Assembly (NCBI GenBank): GCA_002077065.1
Contig: NAJO01000036.1
Location: 434,001 to 498,000, forward strand
Reading direction: 5' to 3'
Source of the DNA: Cryoendolithus antarcticus
Lineage: Eukaryota; Ascomycota; Dothideomycetes; Cladosporiales; Cladosporiaceae
Length of the DNA stretch: 64,000 bases
The notes beneath the pieces are model-generated. The model did no database searches, was not told where the DNA came from, and saw only the letters and a program-made list of their open reading frames with translations. The translations under genes were made by a program, and so were the position numbers. Of the stretch, positions 21,362-32,664 are shown in pieces. Position 1 is the first letter of the stretch, and each line of letters starts with the position of its first letter.

Positions 21362-22945
21362 TTAGGTCGATGTCGCCGGCGCAGCAGTCGCGGCCTTCAC
21401 AGCGGGCACAGTCACAGTCGTAGCACTGCCAGCACCCTGCACAGCTACACGAGCAACTCCCCTCCCACCTCTCGCCCCACCACCCCCTCTCGGCCCCTTA
21501 AACCCTCCCCTCCCGCCTCCTCCACCACCCTGCGGCGCAACACCCGGCACCCCCTCCCTCAGCCTCAGCACCTCCACCTCGCCTCTCCCAACACTCACCC
21601 GCTTCGCCTCTAGCGCTTTCCGCAAACCCTCCTGCGTTTTGAACACCGCAATCGCTGTTCCCTTCCTGGGATCTATCGTTACGTTGCCCATGGTCGCGGG
21701 GTTTGCTTCGAAGACGGCGAGAGCGCGTTGGATGAGGATTTCTGTCATGCCTTGGGAGGGGTTGGCGTGTTTGAGGTAGGCTTTCGGGAGGGGGGCTGGA
21801 GGCGTGGGTTGCTGGGTTGGGGTTTGTTGGGTTGAAGTGACGGCGGGCTTGGGTGTTGTGGTTGCTGGAGCTGTGGTTGGCGGCGTAGGCGCTGTAGCTG
21901 CTGACGTTGCAGATGCAACAGGCTTCGGCTTGATACCAAGGTCTTTCTGAAGCATCTTTTTGATGCCTTCTGCATTTCCTCGTTGTCTCTGTGCCGGCGC
22001 TGTGCGGACCGGTGGAGCATTGGCTGGCGGTGTCGGAGCTGTCACAGTTGCCCTCGGACTCTGAGGTGGTACGACTCGCTTGCCCTTAGCAGGCGGTACT
22101 GCACCTCTCTGTGGCGAAGCTGCAGATACAGGACCCCCATTCTGGGACTGCTTGCCGTTCGCTTGCTTGTTCGCAACCCTGGCTACGTCTTTCGTGAGCT
22201 GCTCCAGTCTGCCTTTCTCACCCTTCTTAGGAGTGGAGACGGCCGGGGAAACTTCCTTCACCTCAGCAGCGCTGTCCTTCCCGTCGGTCTTGCCTGGTAC
22301 CTTGGCATCGCTCTTAGCGGCCGCAGCCTTGGCTTTCGCCGCCTTGCGTTCGCGCAACGCCTCGATCAGTGGTGTGCTCTTAGCCTTGGGTTCCTTCTCT
22401 ACAGTAGTGACGTCCACAGGCGCCGGCTTAGCGATGGGCTGCGTCTCTGCTTCCAAGAATGCGATGAACTCCGGATCTTGATCGATAGTGCCCTGCCTCG
22501 TGTCCGGCTTCTGCTTGCCCGGCAAAGGCACGCGCTGATTCGGCGCAAAGCCAAGCGTAGGCGGCAGGTGCTTCAGCTCGGGCAGCTTGTGAGTGCCCGA
22601 TTTATCGTGCAAGACAACATCGAGGAAGCGCTGCTCGAAGTCTCGCACGAGCGACTCGTTGACGAGGTGGACGTAGCAGCGGCTCTGCTCCGGAAGTTTG
22701 CCAGGACTCTTGATCTTGCCTTGGCGATACTCGCGCCAGTCAATCTTGCCTGCACCTAGCTTCCAGTCTTGCCCCAGGATCTCCTCGAATTCGGTGAGGG
22801 TCAGACTCGGTGGCAGACGGCGCACTTCGAGCTTGAGCCGGGCATTGGACTTTTGCGGGCTGGCTTGTGTGCGTGCGGATGCTGGGATTGAGAGGACGCC
22901 AGATTCTTGGTCATTGGCCGCCTTCTGTAGTACCTTCGGCGGCAT
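21362..22945 (-). CDS. UPF3: Nonsense-mediated mRNA decay protein UPF3
   Basis: A single 527-residue frame. The Smg4/UPF3 RNP-like domain occupies about residues 38-185: KLEVRRLPPSLTLTEFEEIL, WREYRQGKIKSPGK, SRCYVHLVNESLVRDFEQRF, and the closing DPEFIAFLEAE. UPF3 bridges the UPF1/UPF2 surveillance complex to exon-junction or ribosome signals and shuttles between nucleus and cytoplasm. The middle is a long disordered Lys/Ala/Pro-rich region. Near residues 400-475 is a second conserved-looking segment (ALAVFEANPATMGNVTIDPR, then GTAIAVFKTQEGLRKALEAK), RRM-like in pattern. The C-terminus is a Gly/Arg tail (GGGGRGGFKGPRGGGGARGG). Not all UPF3 proteins have such an RGG end. Confidence 0.9.
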   Translation of the reverse strand: MPPKVLQKAANDQESGVLSIPASARTQASPQKSNARLKLEVRRLPPSLTLTEFEEILGQDWKLGAGKIDWREYRQGKIKSPGKLPEQSRCYVHLVNESLVRDFEQRFLDVVLHDKSGTHKLPELKHLPPTLGFAPNQRVPLPGKQKPDTRQGTIDQDPEFIAFLEAETQPIAKPAPVDVTTVEKEPKAKSTPLIEALRERKAAKAKAAAAKSDAKVPGKTDGKDSAAEVKEVSPAVSTPKKGEKGRLEQLTKDVARVANKQANGKQSQNGGPVSAASPQRGAVPPAKGKRVVPPQSPRATVTAPTPPANAPPVRTAPAQRQRGNAEGIKKMLQKDLGIKPKPVASATSAATAPTPPTTAPATTTPKPAVTSTQQTPTQQPTPPAPLPKAYLKHANPSQGMTEILIQRALAVFEANPATMGNVTIDPRKGTAIAVFKTQEGLRKALEAKRVSVGRGEVEVLRLREGVPGVAPQGGGGGGRGGFKGPRGGGGARGGRGVARVAVQGAGSATTVTVPAVKAATAAPATST

Positions 22946-23355
22946 GATGTTGTGGTCTTACTCCCCTGTCGTGGTGTCGTGAGCTGAGGGGTTGCTTGAC
23001 TGTATGGATTGACACACGCACAGTGGGGCTCATTCACATGCATGTCAAGGTACGGGAGGCGCCGCTGGAGGTCACAATGGAGGGGCGGCTTGGCGGAGTT
23101 GACGCCGGCAGCACTCTGTCGTGTCACTCCGGCACTTGCTAGCGACCTCACGCCTAGCAATCCTCCACTTGCGTGCATTACGTGCTGGCGGGGCAGTTGT
23201 AAGTACAGATATACGGCCAGATGTGTTCACCCTCGATCTGTCACTCCCCCTCTTGGCTGCTTGCGTACACACCATAAAAAGGCGGTTTGCGTTCTGCTTC
23301 CCTCTCCAACATCACTCGTCAAGCCGGTCGAGGAAGCCTCTCGCTCTACCGCAGT
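22946..23355. other. Divergent promoter region of UPF3 and CHO2
   Basis: About 410 bases between the UPF3 start and the CHO2 start. The frames seen here run into the CHO2 first exon or shadow UPF3. No recognised site such as a UAS-INO copy was confirmed by eye. Confidence 0.4.
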
Positions 23356-26300
23356 ATGGTGTCCGAGACGTCAGGCAGTCAACCTGCCAGTGTGGAAGGA
23401 CTTCGAGGGAGGTTGCCCGCTCAATCTGAGGTCCATGAAGGACTCGATATAGAGCGCAGGGCTTCGGAGAAAGTCAAAGCATTGAATGCAGAGGCGGCAA
23501 GTGACAACAATGCAGACGGCGAGCAGAAGACATATGGCAGGACACCAGACGGTACAGGTGCGTGGTCGCCTTGGGTATTTCCTGTCTAGCAGAGTGATCT
23601 GTGAAGCAAACCGGACATCAAGACATACATCTCCCATGTAACTCGTCTCACTCCCACTGACCTCGCGACCGTAGTGTTTACTGTGCCACATACGGAAGAC
23701 ATGGTGTCGCAGTTGTTTGATCCCACGCAGCCGAAGAATGCTTCCGACGTCGCCATCGTCACAGTTCTGCTCTACCTTTGCGGACTGCTGTACTTTCTCC
23801 CAACGCGACTACGTATCCCAACTTTCGCCGTGATCTTCCTCTTCTGGCGACTATGCTACAATGGCGGCATCGGCTGGCTACTGCACATCCAGTCGAACCA
23901 TAAGCGCCTCACACTCTGGGCTAAGCGATCTGGCATCTTCGAGAAGCCAGAGTCCGGACGTAATCCTCATCCCTTTGTCTATAAGCTCTTGAAGCAAGAG
24001 ATGCAGACCAAGATCCCGACAGACTACGACTTTGAGACTGCGCCCCTGGAATACAACACTTGGCTCTTGTTCCGTCGTGTAGTCGACTTGATCCTGATGT
24101 GTGACTTTACCTCCTACTGCCTCTTCGCGATCGCCTGTGGCGGGCGGCCGGTCGACGAGAAGCTACCCATGACGATTGCTCGCTGGGTGTGTGGCATCGC
24201 GCTTGTGTTGTTCAATCTCTGGGTCAAGCTGGACGCTCATCGAGTGGTCAAAGACTTCGCTTGGTACTGGGGCGACTTCTTCTACCTGATCGACCAGGAC
24301 CTAACATTCGACGGGGTTTTTGAGCTGGCGCCGCATCCGATGTACTCGGTGGGTTACGCTGGATACTACGGCATCTCACTCATGGCTGCGAGCTACAAGG
24401 TGCTGTTCATCTCGATCGTAGCGCACGCCGCTCAACTCATCTTTCTGGCAGTGGTCGAAAGCCCACACATCGAGAAGACGTACAACGCACCGCCTCCTCC
24501 AGCGAAGCGTGAAGACATATCTGGCATCTCAACACCACCGCAGTACCAGTCCAAGCTCTTGAACTCGTTGAGCCCCAACAGTCCGCCCACAACATCACCA
24601 TCAAGCACTCCGTCACCTGTACACAACCTCATCGGCCTACAGAATGTGGACTTCTTCCGCATCACGGACGTCTCCGTGGCACTGTTGCAATTCTACATGT
24701 ATAGCGTTGCGTTCCTCACGCCTGCAACATTCACATGGCAGACATTATTCGTCATCAACGCCATTGCCTGGAGGCTTTGGTACTCGATTGGTATTGGCTT
24801 CATCCTGGATCGTCAATCGAATAAGAAGCGCTGGACTCGCCACTTTGTCAAGTACGGCGAGAGCACTGAGGAAGCATGGCGGCAGTGGAAAGGCATCTAC
24901 CACCTCAGCATGATCATGTGCTATACCAGCTTTGTCTGCGCGACGTGGAAGATGTACCACTTGCCTGCAGACTGGACTTATGGCATGACAATACTAAGAC
25001 ACGTCATTGGCGTCGCAGCTATCGCGCTGCAGGTCTGGACCGTGACTAGCATCTACGAATCGCTCGGCGAATTCGGCTGGTTCTTCGGCGACTTCTTCTA
25101 CCCAGACTCGACTGTCAGCCGGCTGACATACGACGGCATCTATCGCTTCTTGAACAACCCCGAGCGGACCATCGGACTGGCAGGTGTCTGGGGTGCTGCC
25201 ATACTAACATGGAGCAAAGCGATCTTCTTTCTGGCGCTGATGTCGCATGTCCTGACACTGTGCTTCATTCAATTCGTCGAACGACCGCACATGCAAAAGT
25301 TGTACCATCAAAGCCTGAGGGAGACATCAGGCGTGTCGAAGAGCCTCAAGCGATCACTACCTCCACCACTGCAGAAGTGGACAGGAAGCGTCGATCGGGT
25401 GCTCGATGAGACACTGGACTTCGTTGAGGAATATATCGATGCTGCACGGCCAAAACTAGCAGCTGGGTTTAGCAGCTTCGTCCGGGACTCGATGACACTG
25501 TTCAAGCAATATCCAGCTCGCATTAGTATCACCAGACTCGCGCCTGATCTAGCCGGCTTCAATCCGAAGGACTACTCGCTTGAGATCGACATGAGCACCC
25601 CCGGCCTGCAGCTAGAAGCAGCATCAGCTAGCGGTCGCGAAGGTGAAGATGGCCAGGTCCCGCAACAGCGCACCGACAGCTTCCAACGCTTGACTGTTGA
25701 GTACGGCGCGCCGATCAGAGTCAAGTGGGCTGCACCTCTCAATCACAGCAAGAAAGATTGGATCGGTCTGTACATGGTCGCCGACAATGCATCCCGTGAA
25801 GCAACCAAGGTCTCCTCGCAAGGACGCTGGATCGCCACGAATCCCAACAGTTTCGATATCTCTACAGCTGACATTGGCATTATCACTACCGATGTTCTCG
25901 TTGCAGCCTCGCAACGTCAGGACGGCGAATCCCAAGACTTTCTCTCCGGCACAATGGAGTTCTCCGGGGATAAGCTATGGTGGACATCCAATGTCTTCGA
26001 GTTCCGTTACCACCACGCCAACAAACACAACGTCATGGCCATCTCCCTCCCCTTCGAAATCAAAACCTCCCGCTTCGACGAGGACAGCTTCGACTTCAGC
26101 ACGTCCAACATTCATGCAGCCATCGAGAGCGCGATCCTGTCCGTAGTGCAGAACTGCTTTGACCGCAGTCCCGACATCGCACCCAGATCACCGAGCGATC
26201 TCTTCGGTCCTGCGCTCGAGCGGGAAGGCAAGTACGCCAAGCGAGTTGTTTATGCGATCCAGAGGATGTTTGGAGTAGAATTCGCGCCTGAGGTCGTGGC

Positions 26301-26412
26301 TGCTGATGGGAGTGTGAGAAATTTGGCTTGGAGGATCTGTGAGGCGAGGAGGGTGCTGGCGCCTTATAGTATGAGTCGGAGCAAGGGTCGTGGGACGCCG
26401 GAGGAAAAGTGA
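23356..26412 (+). CDS. CHO2: Phosphatidylethanolamine N-methyltransferase
   Basis: Two exons: 23356-23557 and 23675-26412, separated by an intron 23558-23674 (GTGCGT donor, GTAG acceptor, 117 bp). The join reads [30 protein letters not shown], the well-known start of fungal CHO2, and fixes the model. The 979-residue ER membrane enzyme uses S-adenosylmethionine for the first methylation of phosphatidylethanolamine toward phosphatidylcholine. Many transmembrane segments are visible. There are two homologous methyltransferase-like repeats, one with [20 protein letters not shown] and [14 protein letters not shown], the other with [20 protein letters not shown] and [16 protein letters not shown]-terminal soluble region of about 330 residues follows. 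The start ATG at 23356 is preferred because upstream codons are poor. Confidence 0.93.
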
Positions 26413-26738
26413 AGAAAAATGGAATCGGCAAGCGGGGAGCATACCTTTGAATGGTGTTGAGATACCACAAAAGCGGAGTACATATGCCGTAAAGACTTCT
26501 GAATTTTCTCCAACCCTACTAGAAGCCAGTCACGAGAGTGAGTAGTACACAGAACACTGTGCATATTTCCTTCATGATGGTCCTTTCCACTCTTGACCTG
26601 GCGTCGTCCAAGCGCGCTGTGATCTCTGTAACGTCCTGAGTATGAGTCGATCGTTGACGCGCTGTGCAAGAGTCAGTTTCAATGCACGGCTATTGTACAG
26701 TGCAAGACATACCTGCGACAATAACCCATACGCCTTAA
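26413..26738. other. Intergenic region, no gene seen
   Basis: 3' flanks of CHO2 and of the decayed minus-strand gene. Nothing recognisable. Confidence 0.45.
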
Positions 26739-27388
26739 TTACAGAGCATCATCGAACGCGGCGGACGCTTCGTGATAACGAGCCCACTCCTTATGCGATG
26801 GCAAGATGTCCAACGCATCACTGTTCATCGCGGACATGCACTCATACACGCTCCTGATTGCATTATCAGACTCCTTCCCACGGTCCCTTTTCCAGCGATC
26901 CAGAACGATCTGCAGTCTCGGCAGGGCAGGCCTTCTTGCGATGTGCTCGGTGATCTCCAGAAGTCTGCGTGCTGCCTGCTTCGGGGAGTCTTTCCATGCG
27001 GTGCGAAGATTCACCCATATCTTGAGGTCATCCGCGTGCATTGCGGCGTGCACGAGCATTGCATGAGCGTCCAGGGAGTTGGCCGTAAGGTCCTCATATC
27101 CGAGCTCGAATACGATCGACTCGGAATGCAGCCAGTCCTCACGCAGAGTAGCGAACTTGGGCCGAATCTGTTGGCATGTGTATGCAGTACGATAGAATTG
27201 TTTATTGCTACCATCGCGTCGTATGATTCGTTGCGCATATCCCAGACATGCTAGGATGTGCCATCAAGAGGGCGGCGTAGGTGCAAGTAGTCGTATATCT
27301 CTGGTCTGAGTCCAGGCGGCAGCTCAAGCAGGTAGCAGCATAAATTGGCCACCAGCCCATCGCCCTGCGCGGTAATGGCTATGGTCAT
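26739..27388 (-). pseudogene. Decayed LPxELRxxIY / TCRQIRxE family gene (F-box-like, 2EXR-type)
   Basis: Reading the minus strand from the ATG at 27388 gives a short leader and then LLELPPGLRPEIYDYLHLRR, the hallmark opening of a large fungal family (LPPELRxxIYxY). The frame is stopped by TAG at 27251-27253 but continues in the same frame (HVWDMRNESYDAMVAINNSI) to about 27180. There it must shift by one base to recover CQQIRPKFATLREDW, the family's TCRQIRxE motif. It then stays open through FELGYEDLTANSLDAHAM to a stop at 26739-26741. One nonsense and one frameshift change in an otherwise well-preserved frame mark a recent pseudogene. An intron cannot remove the TAG, because no GT donor lies between the LPPGLR segment and the stop. 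Family function is unknown; some members resemble F-box adaptors. Confidence 0.7.
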
Positions 27389-27952
27389 GGTTATGATAGG
27401 AATACGTGACGTTCGCTCTCCGCGGGCGATGAAAGATTTGGGAGCCTATCAGCTTGCTGTGTACAAATGCCAGTCGACTGTTCACAAAAGCTGTCGTGCA
27501 GGAATAGCATACCTGATAACCTCATAGGCCTTCTCTTCCGGGTCGACGTACGACCTGCGTCTTCCAGTGTACGGCACTGCTGGCTGGGTGAGCAGACTGT
27601 GGTTTCGAGCAAGTGCAACTTCCTGTATCTCAGATCAGAGAACAAAATCGTAATAAACCCTGGTGTGGCTACACACGATTCACAGGGCGTCTATGTCAGC
27701 GGCTTATTGAGACCATGAGCTGCAACGAAGTAAGAAGCTGGGAAGCATAGCTGCAAGTGAAGGGAACGAAGATCGAAGAGTGAGCCCAAGTCTGTGGACG
27801 AAAAGACGAAGTGAAGCCGTCGATACTCACTAGCATTCGTAATCTGTACGCGTTCATCGAGTCTATATACAACCGCCCATGTACCCTCACTTTTTCTTCG
27901 GAATCTCCCACCCTCTACCCACAGACTGCCGTTCCTTCATCTTCAAGCCCTC
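27389..27952. other. Intergenic region, no gene seen
   Basis: Small frames on either strand are unconvincing. Possible upstream remnants of the decayed gene cannot be recognised. Confidence 0.45.
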
Positions 27953-28326
27953 CTAAGTGCTTGAAGTCTGGTTGCCAGTAGCTGGGGTTTGGGTAGGGAA
28001 CGCCTTGGGCTTATCGTTCTCCTCGTGGTGCATACGTTGCGCATCTTGCATCAGCTGGTCCTCGGTCTTCTTGTTGCCGTGGGAGATGAGGCGGTTCAGG
28101 AAGCTGCCTGGGCGTCCCTCGGGGTGGCCTTCCTGCTCTGCGCGCTCGATCTCGCGGTGAAGGTGTCCTGCCGTCTCCTCGTCGATGTCGTCGGCCTCCG
28201 CGTCTTTGTCATCGAGGTTCACTGTCTTGTCGTTAGTGAGGTGCTATTTTCACCAATCGCAGTTTACCTACCATTCTTGTCGTGCATTGATAGCTTCCTC
28301 TTCAGTTTCTCTCTGATGTTCTGCAT
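27953..28326 (-). CDS. Small hydrophilic protein of unknown function
   Basis: Two exons: 28272-28326 and 27953-28221, with an intron 28222-28271 (GTAGGT donor, ACAG acceptor, 50 bp). The result is a 107-residue protein starting MQNIREKLKRKLSMHDKNVN and continuing with acidic DAEADDIDEETAGHLHREIE. It is highly charged with helical stretches, a GRPGSFLNRLISHGNKKTED segment and a Thr/Pro-rich end. No signal peptide or membrane segment. I do not recognise the family. The clean splice junction, which keeps the frame, and the protein-like composition support a real gene. It is divergent from the GCP4 gene. Confidence 0.65.
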
Positions 28327-28807
28327 ATTGGCGGTGAGTGGTAAGGCGAGAAAGATCTGGTCGAATCTTGAACTGTTCCTTCCCTGTGGTGCTTGACAAC
28401 AGAGTCACTGGTACAATGCCTTTGTCTGTTGATCAGGTGACAGTACCAGACAACGTGGCAGGGTGAAGTCAGTCCAATGCCCCCGCCGTAGATCTGGGCC
28501 CCGCGCCCTGCACTGACTTCGCCACACCAACGTCACTTCCCAGGCCGGCAAGTCGGCTCCACGGCGCGTCACCCATGTTTAGGCAACGCGACTTGAACGT
28601 GACAACGGCATTTTACCATATGCGAGAGAATGGTGAAAGCAGTAAGCAGATGGACATCTGAAGGTGGTTCAATCGCCGCCGTGTCGCATGGGCGGTGACT
28701 GTGCGAATTCAGTCGTCCAAGTCCGAGCAGCGAGCGAGGTGACGGGTAAAGGCATTGATAATTCGACCGGTAATAGAACATGAAAGTGATACAATAACAC
28801 TGGCAAG
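28327..28807. other. Divergent promoter region upstream of GCP4
   Basis: About 480 bases between the starts of the small unknown gene and GCP4. No gene or RNA is recognisable. Confidence 0.45.
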
Positions 28808-31039
28808 ATGCTACACGAGGTTCTCCTGGCGCTGTCAGGACACCCGTCGCCACTGTTTGGGCAGCATGGAGACTCCCCTGGCGCTCATGACGCCGACGGA
28901 GATCTGGACATTCTGTCTCCCTCCGAGAAGGGACTTCTGAACTCCCTGGGACAGCTGTCTGAGCTACACACGAGCCTTCGTACACATCTGGACGGCATAG
29001 CGGCATCTCATCGATCGATCATCAGCCGTGCTGTAGCCACGAGTATTCGTCAAACGCACCTGGCACGGTTCCAGCGCAAGATTATCGACGTCGAGCGAAG
29101 AATCTTGACTAAAGATCCCAGCATCGTAGGTGCTTACAACATAGTGCCTCTGTCAACCATTGTATCAGGTTTCGGCGAGTGGCAGAGGCGAATGCAATGG
29201 TATTGGGACGCAGCTTGCTTCATGAGACCAGACCATGAATCTAAATCGAAGGACAAGCAGCAGGAATGCACAGGTGCTGCATTGATCGATCGACTTCGTG
29301 CTGACACTCAGACTGGCTACCCTGACATCGAAACGGTCGCCTCAGAGCTCAGCAAGGTGGCAGAGGCTGCTTGGCTGAGGCAATTGGCTTCATGGGTGCT
29401 ACACGGGATATTGCCGACTCATGGTGCCGATGACTTCTTTTTAAGATTGGAGAGGAGTGAGGAAGAGCCCGAGAAGGTAGTGCGTAACACTGTTCTGTTG
29501 CCCAGCTTTGTGAGCAAAGCAACAGCATCATCCATGATGTTCATCGGGCAGTCTCTGCGTCAGCTGGAGTATCACAGCCAGCAGCCAGGTGACCGCGGCA
29601 CTATGACTGCCGAAACGCATGCTCTGTCGAGAGAGCACTCAATACACTTGGCAAGGCTTGATCTGCCCCTAGATCAGCTGCATCTAGCACGCGCTGTATC
29701 GGCCATCCGACAATCACTGTCTCAAGGTGTACTGCAAAGCCTATTGCCCCTAAGCGAGATCAATCTGCTGCTCTCTTGCATGCGGCGATACTTTCTGGTC
29801 GAAGATGGCGACTTCGCCCTCACGTTGATCGCGGAGGCCGAGAAGCGTGTGTTGGCAAAGCAGCAAGGCATGGGTAAGCTGCTACAAGACCATCCAGCAA
29901 AAGCCTTGCAGTCTCTCTCTGTGAAGGACAGCGAGCTCGCCCAATGTATGGCGCAGACATGGAAGTCGCTGGCGTCCAGGGACGATGACGATGACGATGC
30001 CGTCTTCACGTTCGCGAGACATAGGATTCTTCTTGCGGCGCCCGGGTTGAACAACTCACGGCCATCCACCTCTCATAGTGTCTCATCAAGCAGCGTGAAG
30101 GTCTCCACGATCGAGTTCGGCGACCTACTGTGTACCGCACCAACCTGTTTGTCCCTTGCGATCGAATCGCCCTTGAACCTGATCTTCAACACTCGAGATG
30201 TGGAAATGTACAGCTCCATACACGCCTACTTGATCGCGATACGTCGAGCTCACCTGCGGCTCTCAGACCTCTGGCGACGAACATCGGCGAGACGGGATTA
30301 TCCAGCCCCTTCCAGTCCACGTTACAGCAGTACGCAGTCAGGCAGAGCACGGCTTGCAAAGACTCGGTCTCGCCATAGGGAACGTATGGCGGCTACGAGA
30401 CGCACTTGGGCGACGAGTAGCGCAGCGATCTTTCTATTGTCGGAGACTGTTGCATTTCTGGAGGGTGAGATCATTCGGTGCTCCTGGGATCACTTCATCG
30501 CTTGGGTTGGCAAGCCTCCTCCGATCGAGGAGAGTGACGATTCAGGTGTTGAGGTTGATCTAGAAACGTCAGGAACTGCAGCTCAGCGCGATCCCGAGAC
30601 GATTGCAGCTGGTCATAGGGCGTTCCTAGCAGCCCTTGTCTACGCATTGCTCTTGACTGACGTCTCCTATACTAAAGAGTTGCGAGCACTGCTCGGCAAC
30701 GTCGACCAGCTGGTGCTGCTCTTCGTACGACTGCTAGACCTCCAGCAAACACTCGACCAGGATGACGACGCCGGGCTGGATACCACGCATACTGCGGCTG
30801 ACGAGCGCAAAGCAGCTTTGGATCTCGACAGGGCGCGGAAGAAAGTCGACAGTGATTTGAAGTCTGTCGTAAACCGATTGAGACAACTCGATCAGGAGCG
30901 TATTGGCGCAGCGAGGTATTTGGATCTTGGTAGTATGGAGACGGGTAGATTTGAGACGTGGAAGGGCGGTGGCGTGGATCGGCTGTTGATGAAGTTGGAG
31001 TTTGGGAGGATGAGAGATGATGGGTGTGATATTGTATGA
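28808..31039 (+). CDS. Gamma-tubulin complex component 4 (Spc97/Spc98 family)
   Basis: A single 743-residue frame. The opening MLHEVLLALSGHPSPLFG is the typical GCP4 N-terminus, followed by the grip1-type helices (LSELHTSLRTHLDGIAASHR, then VGAYNIVPLSTIVSGFGEWQ). The C-terminal grip2 part includes ESPLNLIFNTRDVEMYSSIH, AYLIAIRRAHLRLSDLWRR, FLLSETVAFLEGEIIRCSWD and HRAFLAALVYALLLTD, as expected for the gamma-tubulin-contacting half. GCP4 (Gfh1 in fission yeast) is a ring subunit that helps nucleate microtubules at spindle pole bodies. A Ser/Arg-rich insert at about 500-525 (SARRDYPAPSSPRYSSTQSG) looks like a regulated loop. No intron is needed. Confidence 0.88.
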   Translation: MLHEVLLALSGHPSPLFGQHGDSPGAHDADGDLDILSPSEKGLLNSLGQLSELHTSLRTHLDGIAASHRSIISRAVATSIRQTHLARFQRKIIDVERRILTKDPSIVGAYNIVPLSTIVSGFGEWQRRMQWYWDAACFMRPDHESKSKDKQQECTGAALIDRLRADTQTGYPDIETVASELSKVAEAAWLRQLASWVLHGILPTHGADDFFLRLERSEEEPEKVVRNTVLLPSFVSKATASSMMFIGQSLRQLEYHSQQPGDRGTMTAETHALSREHSIHLARLDLPLDQLHLARAVSAIRQSLSQGVLQSLLPLSEINLLLSCMRRYFLVEDGDFALTLIAEAEKRVLAKQQGMGKLLQDHPAKALQSLSVKDSELAQCMAQTWKSLASRDDDDDDAVFTFARHRILLAAPGLNNSRPSTSHSVSSSSVKVSTIEFGDLLCTAPTCLSLAIESPLNLIFNTRDVEMYSSIHAYLIAIRRAHLRLSDLWRRTSARRDYPAPSSPRYSSTQSGRARLAKTRSRHRERMAATRRTWATSSAAIFLLSETVAFLEGEIIRCSWDHFIAWVGKPPPIEESDDSGVEVDLETSGTAAQRDPETIAAGHRAFLAALVYALLLTDVSYTKELRALLGNVDQLVLLFVRLLDLQQTLDQDDDAGLDTTHTAADERKAALDLDRARKKVDSDLKSVVNRLRQLDQERIGAARYLDLGSMETGRFETWKGGGVDRLLMKLEFGRMRDDGCDIV

Positions 31040-31410
31040 TGACGTCCAGTACGATCAGTATCGATGCACGATGATGATGACTCAATTCTACAAGCCTCCA
31101 TCATATAATATGAATATGTCCTATTGTGTGTTCAATTGTGGTCGGCTGTACCTTGTGTGATGCATTCAGTCGAATTCTCGACAGTACCTACCTTAGGTAA
31201 AGATGATCAACTTCACTTCAAGCCTGACACATGCCGGATCCCATGCCAGACTAATTCAAATCATCCAGCGGTGCGCCTGACCGTCTTTTCGTGAAGAGAA
31301 TAGATCTCGGATGGATTTCCATGTATGTCGCATCGCCTGGATGAATCGCTGTGTTACTGTACTTCGGACCTTTCACCAACTCAGTGCTTTAAATCCCCCA
31401 TCGAGACACG
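31040..31410. other. Intergenic region between GCP4 and ASA1
   Basis: Tandem plus-strand spacing of about 370 bases: 3' flank of GCP4 and promoter of ASA1. Nothing else recognised. Confidence 0.45.
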
Positions 31411-32634
31411 ATGGCGCCCGACCTTCCATTGCAGGCATCAACTCTCCCTCCAGCTCAGCCAAAGTACACCCTACGCGGTCACACTGCCCAGGTCCACGCG
31501 GTCCGCTTCCTGCGCCGCAACTCCAGACTCTTAACTGGCGATGCCGATGGCTGGATCATACTCTGGAATGTGCCTATCAAGCGACCTGTAGCGGTCTGGC
31601 GAGCTCATCCTCAGACCATTCTAGGGGTAGGCGTTTGGGGCAAGGGGGACGAGAAGATCATCACGTAATTCAATCGTGGACTCTGTCGATGGAAGGATGT
31701 TGTGCTGACTTTCGATAGACATGGACGAGACAACAAGCTGCACGTCTGGCAGATTCGCCAGGAAGACGAGACATCTCTATCGAAGATCCTTCCGATCGAG
31801 GAGACAACGATCGAGCGAAGGGCGCCATGGTTACTTCATTCCCTCGACGTAAACGCCCTGAACTTCTGCACCTTCGCCATGTGCCCTGTTCCTAGCCTAA
31901 ACCAGTCGACCGAAGAAAGCATCCTTGTCGCAGTCCCAGGCATCAACGACGGCGCCATAACAATCACCTCTTTACCTTCCCAGACACGCGTAGCCTCAAT
32001 ACCGCCCATCGCAGGAATCAACACAGGCATGCTCATGGCTCTCCGTCTCCACCACGCCTCCACCTCCCTCACGGTCCTAGCAGGCTACGAATCAGGCCAC
32101 GTCGCGCTCTTCCGTACACCTTCCTCAGGCCAGACATGGAAACCCTCGTACGTAGCCAAAGCGCACGCTCAGCCCGTGCTCTCCCTTGACCTCGCACTGG
32201 GGCTCAGAGCGTGCTTCTCCAGCTCAGCGGACGCCATCATAGCTCGCCACACACTCGATGCGTCCACGGAGCCGGCGCTGCTGAAGACAAAGCATGCTGG
32301 TCAGCAGTCGCTTGTTGTGCGTTCGGACGAGAGAGTTCTTGCTACGGCTGGGTGGGACGGGCGGGTGAGGGTTTACGGGACGAGGGGTGGGATGACGGAG
32401 TTAGCTGTGCTGAAGTGGCATAAAGAGGGGTGTTACGCTGCTGCTTTTGCTGACGTCCTCGACGAAGGCGAGCAGCTTCAAGGCGATGAAAGTTTAGCAA
32501 GACAAGGCGATGAAGCCGAGATCACGACGACGGCAATGACCGTCTCGCAAAGAAGAGAGGCCAACTCCGCGAAGACGCACTGGCTTGCAGCTGGGAGCAA
32601 AGATGGGAAGGTATCGCTGTGGGACATCTACTGA
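31411..32634 (+). CDS. ASA1: ASTRA-associated WD-repeat protein 1
   Basis: Two exons: 31411-31664 and 31719-32634. The intron 31665-31718 has GTAATT donor, GCTGACT branch and TAG acceptor. The join gives GDEKIIT|HGRDNKLHVWQIR, for 389 residues. WD40 repeats are evident: YTLRGHTAQVHAVRFLRRNS, LTGDADGWIILWNVP, then GHVALFRTP, LDLALGLRACFSSSADAIIA, LATAGWDGRVRVYG, and the final WLAAGSKDGKVSLWDIY. A C-terminal WDxY right at the stop is characteristic of Asa1, a subunit of the ASTRA (Tra1-Tel2-Tti1-Tti2-linked) assembly and chaperone complex. The stop lies only about 30 bp from the convergent stop of Dbp7, so transcripts must overlap in their 3' UTRs. Confidence 0.88.
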
Positions 32635-32664
32635 GCATGCGACCCCGACCGACACTACGGACAT

